Below, in pieces: positions 49,749 through 59,225 of a stretch of DNA of 64,000 bases; position 1 is the stretch's first letter; each line of letters starts with the position of its first letter. The translations under genes were made by a program, and so were the position numbers. The stretch lies in contig NC_067207.1 of the NCBI RefSeq assembly GCF_026262505.1, positions 33,262,082 through 33,326,081 on the forward strand, written 5' to 3'. Source of the DNA: Trichomonas vaginalis G3 (lineage: Eukaryota > Parabasalia > Trichomonadida > Trichomonadidae). The notes under the pieces were generated by a model that was given only the letters and a program-made list of their open reading frames with translations, had not been told where the DNA came from and searched no databases.

Positions 49749-50707
49749 AAGCGTTTCACATGAATTGTACGATGTATATTTGAAATTCTAAACAATTTCG
49801 TAGCTTCTATTTCTTCTGTCAGTACATCGAATGTTTTAACAATGCCGAAAGTTTCTTTATACTTCTTCTTGACGTCAGATAGAAGGAAATCTTCTGCTGT
49901 TGGATAATTTTTATTAAGAAATTCTAACATGTTCATTTTATCTTCTGCTGGCTTTTCTGCTTCTTTCTTTAAGTCTGCATAGTCGTTTCGCATTCTTTCT
50001 ATCTCTTTGACGGAGTAGTTATATTTCCTCATTGCTGCTTTACATTTTGAACATTGTGGGTTCATTTTTGCGTTATATTCTGAAACCTTACCTGCTAGAA
50101 CAACTAAAGCGTCAATGGTTTTCTTCATCTCAAACATAGCGGGTCTTATTTGTTCGTTCCATACTTTGCCTCTTCTATCTTTATCTCTTATTTCCCAAAC
50201 ACATTTTGCAACTAATGAAACAAAGTTATCGTAAGTCTTAAACTCCCCAGATTTATATATGTCAGAAATGTTTTTATATACCATGTCGCAATCTTTGTCC
50301 ATAACCTTATGGTTGCAATGAAAACCAAGGAATTCATAATTTACCTTTCGTATGAACTTCTTTATTTCTACTGAATCAGTTGGTTTCACTTCAATTTCGT
50401 CGAATTCAGGAATGGTTAGTTTTTGTTGTTGGATTTCAGGTAGTTTAGGCAAATGGTCAATAATGTCCTGCATTTCATAAAGATATTGTTCATTTGTTTC
50501 ATCTTTCGCACTACAGTCTAAATTACTTGTTAAAAGTTCTTGCTTTATCTTCTGGATTTCTGTTTCGAAAGTATATGAAGAAGGAATGAAGCTTTTCATT
50601 TCTACCAACATTGACGTAGGATTCATAACTAACGAGTTTGGTGCTGTAGTGGACAGAGTCCCGCCGTTCGCGGCTTGAATTGTTGTTGTGCCGATTGTTG
50701 AAATCAT
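49745..50707 (-). CDS. Unrecognised 320-residue cargo protein, copy C
   Basis: Very close to the 304-residue protein of unit 2, with an N-terminal extension MISTIGTTTIQAANGGTLST. All features recur: FETEIQKIKQELL, HCNHKVMDKDCDMVYKN, CSKCKAAM, the coiled coil and the basic RISNIHRTIHVKRL end. It carries the same flanking palindromes and a short array on one side but lacks the CTCGGTCC terminal repeats. Frame open. Function unknown; DNA binding is plausible. Confidence 0.65.
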   Translation of the reverse strand: MISTIGTTTIQAANGGTLSTTAPNSLVMNPTSMLVEMKSFIPSSYTFETEIQKIKQELLTSNLDCSAKDETNEQYLYEMQDIIDHLPKLPEIQQQKLTIPEFDEIEVKPTDSVEIKKFIRKVNYEFLGFHCNHKVMDKDCDMVYKNISDIYKSGEFKTYDNFVSLVAKCVWEIRDKDRRGKVWNEQIRPAMFEMKKTIDALVVLAGKVSEYNAKMNPQCSKCKAAMRKYNYSVKEIERMRNDYADLKKEAEKPAEDKMNMLEFLNKNYPTAEDFLLSDVKKKYKETFGIVKTFDVLTEEIEATKLFRISNIHRTIHVKRL

Positions 50708-50790
50708 ATCTTTACATACAAAATAAAAAAAATAAATAAAATAAAACTAACTTTATTTTTTCTATCTTAAGGAAATTCATGAAAATTCAC
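50708..50790 (-). promoter_or_regulatory. Leader/promoter block before the 320-residue gene
   Basis: Read on the minus strand: gaatttccttaagatagaaa, aaataaagttagttttattt, ttttttattttgtatgtaaa, gat, ATG. Matches the blocks at 23640-23723 and before 24424. Confidence 0.5.
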
Positions 50791-50810
50791 GAGAAAGCTA
50801 AAGCAATCTG

Positions 50811-50880
50811 AGCCGCTATGCGGCTGAGGTGAGAAAAGAGGTGAAAAAACAGGTGATATCTCACCTCTTCACCTAAATTA
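50811..50880. repeat. GC palindrome and AGGTGA/TCACCT repeat
   Basis: AGCCGCTATGCGGCT (50811-50825) is followed by the gaggtgagaaaagaggtg...gtgatatctcacctcttcac palindromic element. Confidence 0.7.
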
Positions 50881-50881
50881 T

Positions 50882-51233
50882 ATTTTTGGTCAAAGCTTCC
50901 ACGAGAGAAAAGATTCCTCATTTGCTAAGGATTCCAAAAATGAAAAAATCGTTGATTTCGGCTGAGAAAAAACGGCAAAAACCCTTCTTCCACGGGAACA
51001 AAGAAATAAAGAAGAAATAAAGTAAATTTTTTATTTATTCCCGTGGAAGATAGAGCACTTTTATGACACTTTTTATTCACGACAAACAAGACAAATAAAG
51101 AAAATAAGAAAATACGGCGCTGTCGCGGTTCGAACCACAGACCCTGACCCCTCCATAACACCACCTTAGACCACTGTGCTACGTAGCCTGTCGACATAAG
51201 ATTTTATAAATTGCATATTTGACGTAAATTTAT
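50882..51233 (-). repeat. Dispersed ~370 bp repeat, copy C, with tRNA-like sequence
   Basis: Inverted copy of 9014-9385. The tRNA-like part (51120-51192) is unchanged over its full length. The block ends in the stop codon of the neighbouring gene (tggaaataa). Confidence 0.75.
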
Positions 51234-51604
51234 TTCCATCTGGCTTCCCACTGCATAAGATATTCATACGTGTTTGTAAGACATTCATTAAACTTCTTTT
51301 CTATTGCATCTAATCTTGCGTTATTTTTTTCAATAACTTGTCTGTATTCTTCATCATCTCCAGCAGTGTTTGGGTCTTCACGTTTAAAATATTCATTGTT
51401 AACCAATTTTTTATCTACAAATTTTATTAGTGTTTGATTCACTTCGTTATGATAACGGTCATATTCTTTCAATACGTAAGTGAAGACAAAATGCGTCGTA
51501 CCTTCAATCTTAAAGCTTAAAGAACTTTCAACACAGTTTTGAGGGTCTGTCAGTGCGTCAATGAGATAGTATTCGAAGTCAGTCAATAATCTTTTTAAAG
51601 TCAT
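51230..51604 (-). CDS. Conserved small protein, copy C, 124 residues
   Basis: MTLKRLLTDFEYYLIDALTD, HFVFTYVLKEYDRYHNEVNQ and LIKFVDKKLVNNEYF align with B's 26631-27080. A coiled-coil end (NNARLDAIEKKFNECL) replaces B's charged tail. Leader attttatcctgtatgaa before ATG. Unknown function. Confidence 0.5.
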   Translation of the reverse strand: MTLKRLLTDFEYYLIDALTDPQNCVESSLSFKIEGTTHFVFTYVLKEYDRYHNEVNQTLIKFVDKKLVNNEYFKREDPNTAGDDEEYRQVIEKNNARLDAIEKKFNECLTNTYEYLMQWEARWK

Positions 51605-51654
51605 TTCATACAGGATAAAATTTAATGTTGTGAAGAAATAGTGTTTAACAAAAA

Positions 51655-51707
51655 ATAAAGTTAGTTTTATTTTTATTTATTTTTTTATCCGGAATGTAAA
51701 GACAGAT
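51655..51707 (+). promoter_or_regulatory. Leader/promoter block before the KilA-N gene
   Basis: aaagttagttttatttttat, ttatttttttatccggaatg, taaagacagat, ATG. Combines the aaagttag block with the TTTTTATCCGG motif. Confidence 0.5.
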
Positions 51708-52568
51708 ATGTCAACATTAGAGAACACAACAACTGCTATCGTTCATGAAGCCATAAATGAAGAATACGAATACATACAGTATAACAAACAATTGAGACTC
51801 ATTCGTTCAGTCAAAGACGACATGTACCAAATGCAAAGTATTTTGACGGCTTGTTTTGCTCCAGATACTAAGCTTCCTAAAGACTGGTTTAGGAACCAAA
51901 GCACCATAGAACTATTAAGTGAAGCACAGCGAGACGTACTTTTTTCTGAAAACAGTGAAGAACAGCGAGTAGGTAAAAAATCCCAGTCGCCAAAACTCTA
52001 TGAAAACCGTGAAAAATTGCCAAACGGTTTGAGAGGATATTATGTTCATAGACTTTTAGTAAATGCAGTTGCAATGTGGGCTTCACCACGTTATGCTTGG
52101 AATATTTACAAACTTCTTGACGAACTTCACAGACAAGAACGTGGAGAGATGGAAAAGAAACTTCAAGCAAAAGATGAAGTCATTGAATCCAAAGACAAAA
52201 GCATACAGAAAAGAATACCACGTTCAGTACCAAAAGGAAAGGAAAAGAGTTATAAGTATATGATATATACTGAAGAGTTGGAGAATGAAGAAGACAGAGA
52301 TATGGTTATGTTGCATTTAGTCAGAAGAAACAACAAAAGCTTTTACGACCTTGCTAAGATTTACAAATCTGACAGAAACTGGTTCTATCGTGAAAACTTA
52401 CCGATTTCAATGACACCGAATGAGCAAATAAAAGAAATTGTCAAAAATACTCTTCCTCAAACACACTATGACATCAAAGGTTGCACAATACTTACCTTCA
52501 AAGAAGACTTACCATTACTGAAGGAAAAAATAACAGAATATTTCGATAACTTCAAAGAGGAAGAATGA
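51708..52568 (+). CDS. KilA-N / DUF3627-like protein, 286 residues
   Basis: Complete version of the gene also found at 24424. A KilA-N-like N-terminal domain (residues ~20-145, with PKDWFRNQSTIELLSEAQ and LPNGLRGYYVHRLLVNAVAM), a coiled coil at ~150-180, and a C-terminal domain with YKYMIYTEELENEEDRDMVM and RRNNKSFYDLAKIYKSD. The extra ~55 residues (DIKGCTILTFKEDLPLLKEK) are also seen in copy B. Such proteins are DNA-binding regulators in large DNA viruses. Copies B and C are far more alike than their neighbours. Confidence 0.65.
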   Translation: MSTLENTTTAIVHEAINEEYEYIQYNKQLRLIRSVKDDMYQMQSILTACFAPDTKLPKDWFRNQSTIELLSEAQRDVLFSENSEEQRVGKKSQSPKLYENREKLPNGLRGYYVHRLLVNAVAMWASPRYAWNIYKLLDELHRQERGEMEKKLQAKDEVIESKDKSIQKRIPRSVPKGKEKSYKYMIYTEELENEEDRDMVMLHLVRRNNKSFYDLAKIYKSDRNWFYRENLPISMTPNEQIKEIVKNTLPQTHYDIKGCTILTFKEDLPLLKEKITEYFDNFKEEE

Positions 52569-52614
52569 AGTCACGACAACATTAACGATGAAGTCACGAC
52601 AACATTAACGAAGA

Positions 52615-52662
52615 GAGAATGAGGTGAAAAAACGGGTGATATCTCACCTCTTCACCAAAAAT
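52615..52662. repeat. AGGTGA/TCACCT palindromic repeat
   Basis: gaggtgaaaaaacgggtgat followed by atctcacctcttcacc between the KilA-N gene and a converging gene, preceded by two copies of gaagtcacgacaacattaac. Confidence 0.65.
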
Positions 52663-52675
52663 ATATTTTTGGTTA

Positions 52676-53145
52676 AATAGCTTCAGGGTCAATTTCTTCA
52701 ACCATTTCACTTCCTTCGTCAATGTCAATAGAAGCTTCTTCAACCTTTGGTAAGAACTTTTGTATAACATCTTTGTTCGTTATTGTCTTCAGAGATGAAG
52801 GATAATATTTCACATTTATTTCACCCTTCTTATATTCTTTCTGTTCGGAAAGATTTAAAGCAATACTGAAGAAGTCAACGTTAGAGTTCTTTATGACAGT
52901 ATATGTGTATCTTTGACATTCACGAAGAAACCCTTTTGTTTCAAAACTACTGCTAACTCTTGTGAAGTATAACGTTTGCGGTCAATGACGATAGCTAATG
53001 GTCTGACATACTGACCAAACTTAGATTCTTTCACAAACTTCTTGTTAAAGATAACATTAACGTTTGCAGAACCATTGAACTCATTCTTGATGGCAGTAGC
53101 GAGAGCATTGTATGAAAAGAACTTGCAATCTTGCATGTGTTTCAT
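52676..53145 (-). pseudogene. Hypothetical protein, copy C of the acidic-tail family
   Basis: MKHMQDCKFFSYNALATAIK, VNVIFNKKFVKESKFGQYVR, PLAIVIDRKRYTSQELAVVL; the downstream end is acidic (EGSEMVEEIDPEAI), like B's 27099-27518. Looks broken, about one break. Unknown function. Confidence 0.4.
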
Positions 53146-53234
53146 TAAAATAAAAATATTAAATTATTTTGAAAAATAACTTAAAAAAATGTAATCTAAT
53201 TTTTCAAAAAATATTTTTTATCCGATAGAAAAGA

Positions 53235-53579
53235 TGACAGAAAAATTAACTTTTTACATAGCGCCAGACCCTTCTTGCCCACATCTTTTTAAGCCACAAT
53301 ATATAGTCATAGAACTAAATAGAGAAAGCGAAATTCTACAAATAGAAGAAAGCGAAATTCTACAAACAAAGAAAAACATATAGAGACCTAGATAACGAAA
53401 CTGGATATGCACTATTCTGGTTAGATTGTCCTTATGAAATGTATGAAAAAAAGGCTTTATATGAAGAATATAGAAAATATTGTCATGAAAACAATATAAG
53501 ACCAAGCTCTAGAGAAAAATTCTATGCTGGTATAAAACATCTTTTCGAAGTTCGGAATGGCAAATATAGAAAGAAATAA
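53235..53579 (+). pseudogene. Small gene ending in a helicase-type C-terminal domain
   Basis: Starts MTEKLTFYIAPDPSCPHLFK after ttttttatccgatagaaaag. The 3' part encodes YEEYRKYCHENNIRPSSREK and KHLFEVRNGKYRKK, matching the C-terminal domain of B's SF3 helicase (YDSYKQYCQEYGYMTASKRT). Maverick C has no other helicase sequence in view. It looks broken. Confidence 0.45.
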
Positions 53580-53582
53580 TTT

Positions 53583-53629
53583 TTCTAAGTTTATTTTTTC
53601 AAAAAATATTTTTTTATTTCCTACTAAAG
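53583..53629 (+). promoter_or_regulatory. Leader/promoter block before PolB
   Basis: ctaagtttattttttcaaaa, aatatttttttatttccta, ctaaag, ATG: the same plan as before 53235 and 27518. Confidence 0.45.
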
Positions 53630-56600
53630 ATGTATCGGAAGTTGTCTAAGTTAGAACACTCGGAAATAAAACAACTTCTTACAGAAGCTAATATAGATGT
53701 TGCAAAGCATTACGCAACAAACAAAAAAGCACTCGCTGACATCCTCAATGACTATAATGGTGCAATAAGTTATGATAGAATTCATGAGTTCATAAAGCCG
53801 CAACGCGGCGAGGACGAAGTCCATGCAAGAGCATTTCCTTTAAATGACATTGCTATTGACTTATATCATAGACGTTCAGTACCTCATGAAGTAAGAAGAG
53901 AAATGTTTGACATAACAAATGCAAACGTTGGTGAAACAAGAAGAGCTGTACCACATGAAGTAAGAAGAGAAATGTTTGACATAACAAATGCAAACGTTGG
54001 TGAAACACGAAAGAGAGATGACACACTGAAACAACAGAGAAGAGAGATGTTTAAAAGTGCTATAGAACAAGTTCGCAAAGCTAACGATGTCATTCGTTCC
54101 ATTGACGACAAACCAAAAGAAGGTGAGAGATGGTTAAAGAAAGATGAAGAGAATAGGAAGAGAAATGTGAAGTCAGGCAATAGACTCATTGACTTTAACA
54201 TCGAAGCTTTAGATGAACCAAACAGAGACTACTTACACAAACATTTCGGTAAGGTTTTCATGAGACTCTTAGAGAAAATTAAAATAAACTCCAACAGAGA
54301 TGGATGGTATGTTATAAACTTGGTGGAAAGTATGAATGTTCTACGTTAAACCTCAATAATATTGGAACATTACTACATCAGCTCTTGAAGGAGAACTTTA
54401 TATCAGAGATAGAAGCAAATGCTGCAGGTATTGTTGAAATGCACTATGACTTCTTCTTGACAAACATAAAGAATCTTACCGAAATAAAGATGTATGATTT
54501 AACAGAATATGAAGGCTTAACGATGTCAGATGTAAAGAAAGGCAAACCAAAAAAGAGACCATATAGAGATGAAAGCACACTGACAAATGACCAGAAAGCC
54601 ATTTTGGAAGCTCTTAAGCAAACAGGAAACCCAGCACTTATAGAAAGCTTTTGGAAAGATAATGGTGAAAAGAAGTTTTATAAGAAGAGAAGCGGTCAGT
54701 TCTGGAAGTATCTTTGCACATTACCTATAAATCTTGAACGCTACCAAATCTTCAATGAACTGAACAAAAGAACTGCAACACTTATGACAGAGGACAATTG
54801 TTTCGTTTATGCTTGCATTCAGGCTGGAGTAAATGAAGAAACTATTGACCACATGAGAGAAGTCATTCGTGTTAGAGACTTTCCTCAAAGTAAAGTACAA
54901 GAAATTTCTGACGCAACAGGTATAGCATTTAATGTTACCATTGGTTATTTCAATGACTCAAGACATAATGAAATAAAGAGATATATACCAAAAGAATGCG
55001 AAACTGTTAGAACTATTGACTTACTTCTTGTTGAAGACCACTACATGCTAAATGAAAGATTACCAATGACAACATACTTCATTCGAAACTATAAAGAAAT
55101 TCTCAAAGCTTGTGGTGGAATGAACATTGAGAAACAGATGAAGATTTATACAAAGAGAGAAGATAAATATGTAGTTCGTTATGATAGAACAACACCGTTA
55201 TGATGTTATGAAAACATTGTGGGAGTGCAAATATTTCGAACCTATTTCTTATGGAGAACTTTTCACATATACTACTGACTTATATAAACAGAACCTTGCA
55301 CCATTTAAAGATTTGACATATGCTCCAAAGTATTGTGTACAACTGAAGAAGAAAGCAGAGTCAAAAGAAGTAAATAAAGCTAAATGTAAATTCATACCTG
55401 AGCACGTTTTCTTTGCTGACTTTGAGTGTAGTACGGATGGCTTTCATAAAGCTTTTAACATCTGTTATGACAGTGAAGATGGTTCAGTGAGTGAAAGCAT
55501 TTGGGGTCAAAACTGTGCAACAGAATTTTTGGAAAGACTTCCTGACAAGAGTTTAATATATTTTCACAACCTCAGTTATGACATAAACTTCATCTTAAGA
55601 CACATGACAGAAGTGAAAGGAACTCCCATCATTAAAGGTTCACGAACAATGCAAATAACTGGCTTATATAAAGGACGGGCAATTATTATAAAAGACTCTT
55701 ACAGTGTTATAAATAAGAAGCTTAAACTATTTCCTGCTATGTTTAACTTACAAACAGGACCGAAAGAAGTATTTCCATATAACTACTACAGCAGTGTTTT
55801 GTTAGCAAATGACAACAGAACTGGTGTCATTTCTGAAGCATGTAAGTTTATCCATGATGCAGATACATTTATGAAGAACATAGATTCCATCAAAGGTTGC
55901 AGAATAGATGAAAACCACTTCGACTTAGAAAAATATAGCACGTTTTACTGCAAACAAGATGTAAGAATTTTAAGAGAAGGTTTTGTAAAGTTCCGCAATG
56001 ACTTATTGAAAGAGTTTGATTTAAACGTTTATGACTACGTTAGTATTTGTTCTATTGCTAACAAATTGTTTGAGAACAGAGTATACTTCCCGAATGGAAA
56101 TCTTTATGACCTCTCAAATAAACCAAGAGAATTTATTTCGAGATGCATTCAAGGTGGAAGATGTATGTTGTCAGATAACATGAAACAAAAGAGCAAAAAG
56201 AAACTCATTGCTGACTTCGACACTGTTTCATTATATCCTTCAGCTATAGCAAGATTGTATACTTTAGAAGGAATTCCAAAAGTATTGAAGGATGAGATGC
56301 TAAGCACAGAGTATCTCATGAGACATTTATTCGATGATGACCAAAAGGAACCCATTGGTGAAAAGTTTATGTCTGGCTTCTTTGTTCTCATTAAGATAAC
56401 AGAGATTGGTATACCGCAGACACTTTCATTTAATAGTTTGCGACCCTGAACTAAATCCAGAACTTAACGTTCCAAGAAGTTCAAACACTTGCTGTCTCAT
56501 GTATGTTGACCATATAACATTACAAGACCTCATAAAATATCAAGGTGTCAAATGTGAAGTGTTGCAAGGATACTATTACGATGGAAACAGAGATATGAGA

Positions 56601-57465
56601 ATAAGAGATGAAGTAAAGAAGTTGTTTGAGTTAAGGTTAAAGTATAAGAAAGAAGGAAACCCCTTACAAGAAATTATATAAACTCATTCTGAACAGCATT
56701 TATGGCAAAACTATTCTATCTCCTATTGAGTCAAAAATAACCATAGTAAATGACAAAGATGCTATAAGATATGCTATAAGAAATTACAACCATATAGTGA
56801 AGTTCGAAGGTTTGGATGGTTCAGATAAAACTATTTTCAAGCTAACGAAAAGCATTTGCAGACACTTTAACTTCTGTCCACTTGGTGTTAATATTCTGTC
56901 TATGTCAAAACGTATTATGAATGAAGTATTCTGTACTGCTGAAGATATGGGACTTCAAATATTTTACCAGGATACCGACAGTATGCACTTATATAATGAA
57001 GACATACCAAAGCTTGCAGCAGAGTTTAAGAAGAGATATGGTCGCGAACTTATAGGAAAGAAACCTTGGTCAATTTCATAGCGACTTTGCAGAAATAACA
57101 CCTGGAAAACAAAGTTTAGCTTATAAAAGTATTTTCTGTGGAAAGAAGACTACATAGACTTACTCACTAACGATTTAAATGAAGTTGCATTTCACTGCAG
57201 AATGAAAGGCGTGAAGCAAGATGTTATTGCTTTAACCGCTAATGAAATGTTTCCTGAAGCTATACAATGCTATTACAATGAAGATAAGAACATTCACATA
57301 CCTGTTGGAACATATGACAAAGACTCTGAGTTCAGTTTAATGAAACTTTACAAAGCACTTTATGATGGTCAAGAGATTGCATTCGACTTATGTAAGTCAT
57401 GTCAACCTTGCTTTGCTGAAAAGTTCAACTTTTCAATAACGACTAAAAACAAGCTTTATTCGTAA
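53630..57465 (+). pseudogene. polB: Protein-primed family B DNA polymerase of Maverick C
   Basis: The N-terminal region holds a tandem 23-residue repeat (VPHEVRREMFDITNANVGET) at 53880-54010 and an OTU-like cysteine protease pattern (EDNCFVYACIQAG near 54795; LLVEDHYML near 55030). The polymerase follows: ExoI FFADFECS, ExoII YFHNLSYDINFIL, ExoIII YCKQDVRIL, PolA DFDTVSLYPSAI, the NSIYGK region and PolC YQDTDSMHL near 56970. The C-terminus ends KFNFSITTKNKLYS. It differs strongly from the polymerase of element I and has no HNH motif. The gene looks broken, with a handful of breaks. Confidence 0.85.
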
Positions 57466-57589
57466 GTTGAAGTTCTGAGGTCATGGGCTTCGCCCTTGCC
57501 GCTAGCGGCTTATTTTTGTCAGCAATGAGGTCATGAATGAGGTCATGAATGAGGTCATTCGTGATAAAAATAAAGCTAGCGTAGATTTT
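57466..57589. other. Post-PolB spacer with GC mini-palindromes
   Basis: GGGCTTCGCCC (57485-57495) and GCCGCTAGCGGC (57498-57509) sit between ggtcat and ttatttttgtcagc. Copy A has the same flanks directly joined at 10342-10350, so these 25 bases are an insertion in C. Three gaggtcatgaat repeats follow. Confidence 0.8.
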
Positions 57590-58441
57590 ACAATACTGCG
57601 ATGGTAGAGTTTAAGAGTTGTGCTTCAATGTAGAGACAGTCCTTATGGTCTGGAGGCAAGAACACTGGACATTTATGGTCATGAGTGGAGAACATGTCTA
57701 TCCAAAACTCACGATTGAAGCCAGTTAATTTATAGTATTTAGGGTTAGGAAGTGGTGAAGTTCTTGTATGACCAATGAACTCATTTTCAACTCCCTTACT
57801 TAAGTTTGAATATAATATAGCTTGCTTTCTATCCCAAATGCCAGGTGTTACAATCTTTGAAATTCATTTTCCTCGGAAGCATTGCATCATAATTGAAAAC
57901 ATTCTTAAAATCATCACTTGGTTCAGAGATTTGAAACCTTATACGTAATGGATTTTTTTTCCTTTAGCGACTTCATTGAATGGTGAGAATACAATGAATT
58001 GACAGTCATGAGTTCCATCTTCATTTTCATTAAATTCATAATGAAAGTCTATAAGTTGTGGCTGACTACCTTCTTCTTTCAGTTGTGCAAGAAACTCACG
58101 TAAAGGCTGTAAAGTTTGTACTTCAATGTTGAACTTTCTTCGAACATCTCATTAAATGAAATCATACATTGCAACAATGTTGTATCGTCTTTAAAGTATT
58201 TGTATATGTGAATGTTTTGGGCGCTTAAAGACTGTTCGTCATTTTCTATCTCGACTTGAAGTATAAAGTCAACCTTTCTGAAAGCATGTGTTATATACAT
58301 AGATGTTATGCCAATGTACTTCTCTTCATTTATGTTCACAATCCAGTCTGTTGGAAACTTAAACGTTACTCTGTTCCCCTTTATTTTGACGTCAGGGTTT
58401 TCACTACTGAACGCAACAGATAAAGGTATTTGTCTATACAT
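57590..58441 (-). pseudogene. Candidate minor virion protein, copy C
   Basis: Start MYRQIPLSVAFSSENPDVKI after tttttatccgaattaa. Strand-rich N-terminal part (NRVTFKFPTDWIVNINEEKY, GITSMYITHAFRKVDFILQV), and downstream DNA continues with HDCQFIVFSPFN- and LYIEAQLLNST-like sequence. Position between PolB and the capsid gene suggests a virion protein, possibly jelly-roll. Looks broken, several breaks. Confidence 0.45.
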
Positions 58442-58465
58442 TTAATTCGGATAAAAATAAACCAT

Positions 58466-58726
58466 TTACTCTTTCTTTGCTTCAGCTTCTTTAGCTTTTG
58501 CTTCAGCTTCTTCTCTAGCTTTCTTTGCCAGCAAACGTGGGTTCTTTTGTCTTCCAGCAGCTAATGCAGCAAGTTGTTTTTCACTAAGTTTTCTCTTTGG
58601 TCTCTCTGGCTTTTGTTCTTGTTTTTGTTCCTTCAGTTCGGATAAAATTTGCTCACGAATTTCTTTCTTCAATGCTTCAACATCTATGACCCCTTGGGTC
58701 TTGTCCGTAGGGCTTGTTTGAGTCAT
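58466..58726 (-). CDS. Short basic helical protein, 86 residues
   Basis: MTQTSPTDKTQGVIDVEALK, then KREIREQILSEL-type helix, RPKRKLSEKQLAALAAGRQK and an Ala/Glu/Lys tail. The KLSEKQLAALAAGR block is a compact basic helix likely to contact DNA or RNA. Shares an upstream spacer with the divergent gene at 58771. Decayed copy in A at 11276. Confidence 0.5.
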   Translation of the reverse strand: MTQTSPTDKTQGVIDVEALKKEIREQILSELKEQKQEQKPERPKRKLSEKQLAALAAGRQKNPRLLAKKAREEAEAKAKEAEAKKE

Positions 58727-58770
58727 TTGACTGTAGATAAAAACTAAATTAAAACTTTAACCGATGTAAA

Positions 58771-59187
58771 ATGAGCTTGTCAAAATCAGAACGAGAGTCT
58801 ATTATATTAAATGACGCCAGAGGAATACAACATCCTTTCTATTATGTAAGTCAGAGTAAAGATGGTAAAATATATGTAAGAAAAAGAAAGGTTCCATTAG
58901 CGAATACAGAGACAACATTAAGGTGCATGGCAAGGGCGAAGCCCACGAAGCCCATATAAAACCTTCTGTTCAAACTGAAAGTCAATAGAACAAGAAGAAA
59001 AGAAGCCAGATGTTCTTTCAATAACGAACCAAGAGCTTATTGCAAAGTTCGTGAATTTCATTGAAAAGCAAACCGAGTCAAAGAACCCTGACCCGCCAGT
59101 GAAAGAAGTTGAGACAAAAGAGAATGTACAGTTCATTGAAAATGTCAAGAAACAACTTCCACCACGAATGCCAAGAAGAGAGTGAGA
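58771..59187 (+). pseudogene. Small KDG-motif protein
   Basis: MSLSKSERESIILNDARGIQ, then FYYVSQSKDGKIYVRKRKVP. Downstream coding-like sequence includes FVNFIEKQTESKNPDPP-type peptides and ends QLPPRMPRRE near 59187. GGGCGAAGCCC (58934-58944) lies within it. Related to the 61309 gene by the KDG.(I/V)..RK motif. Looks broken, about one break. Confidence 0.4.
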
Positions 59188-59202
59188 AAATGAAGTAAAT
59201 AG

Positions 59203-59225
59203 ATATTTTTATCTGAAGTAAATAC
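59203..59225 (+). promoter_or_regulatory. TTTTTATC-type leader of the capsid gene
   Basis: tatttttatctgaagtaaat ac ATG. In copy A the same site reads tttttatccgaagtaaatac. The motif precedes many starts in this window at 10-20 bp. Confidence 0.5.
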
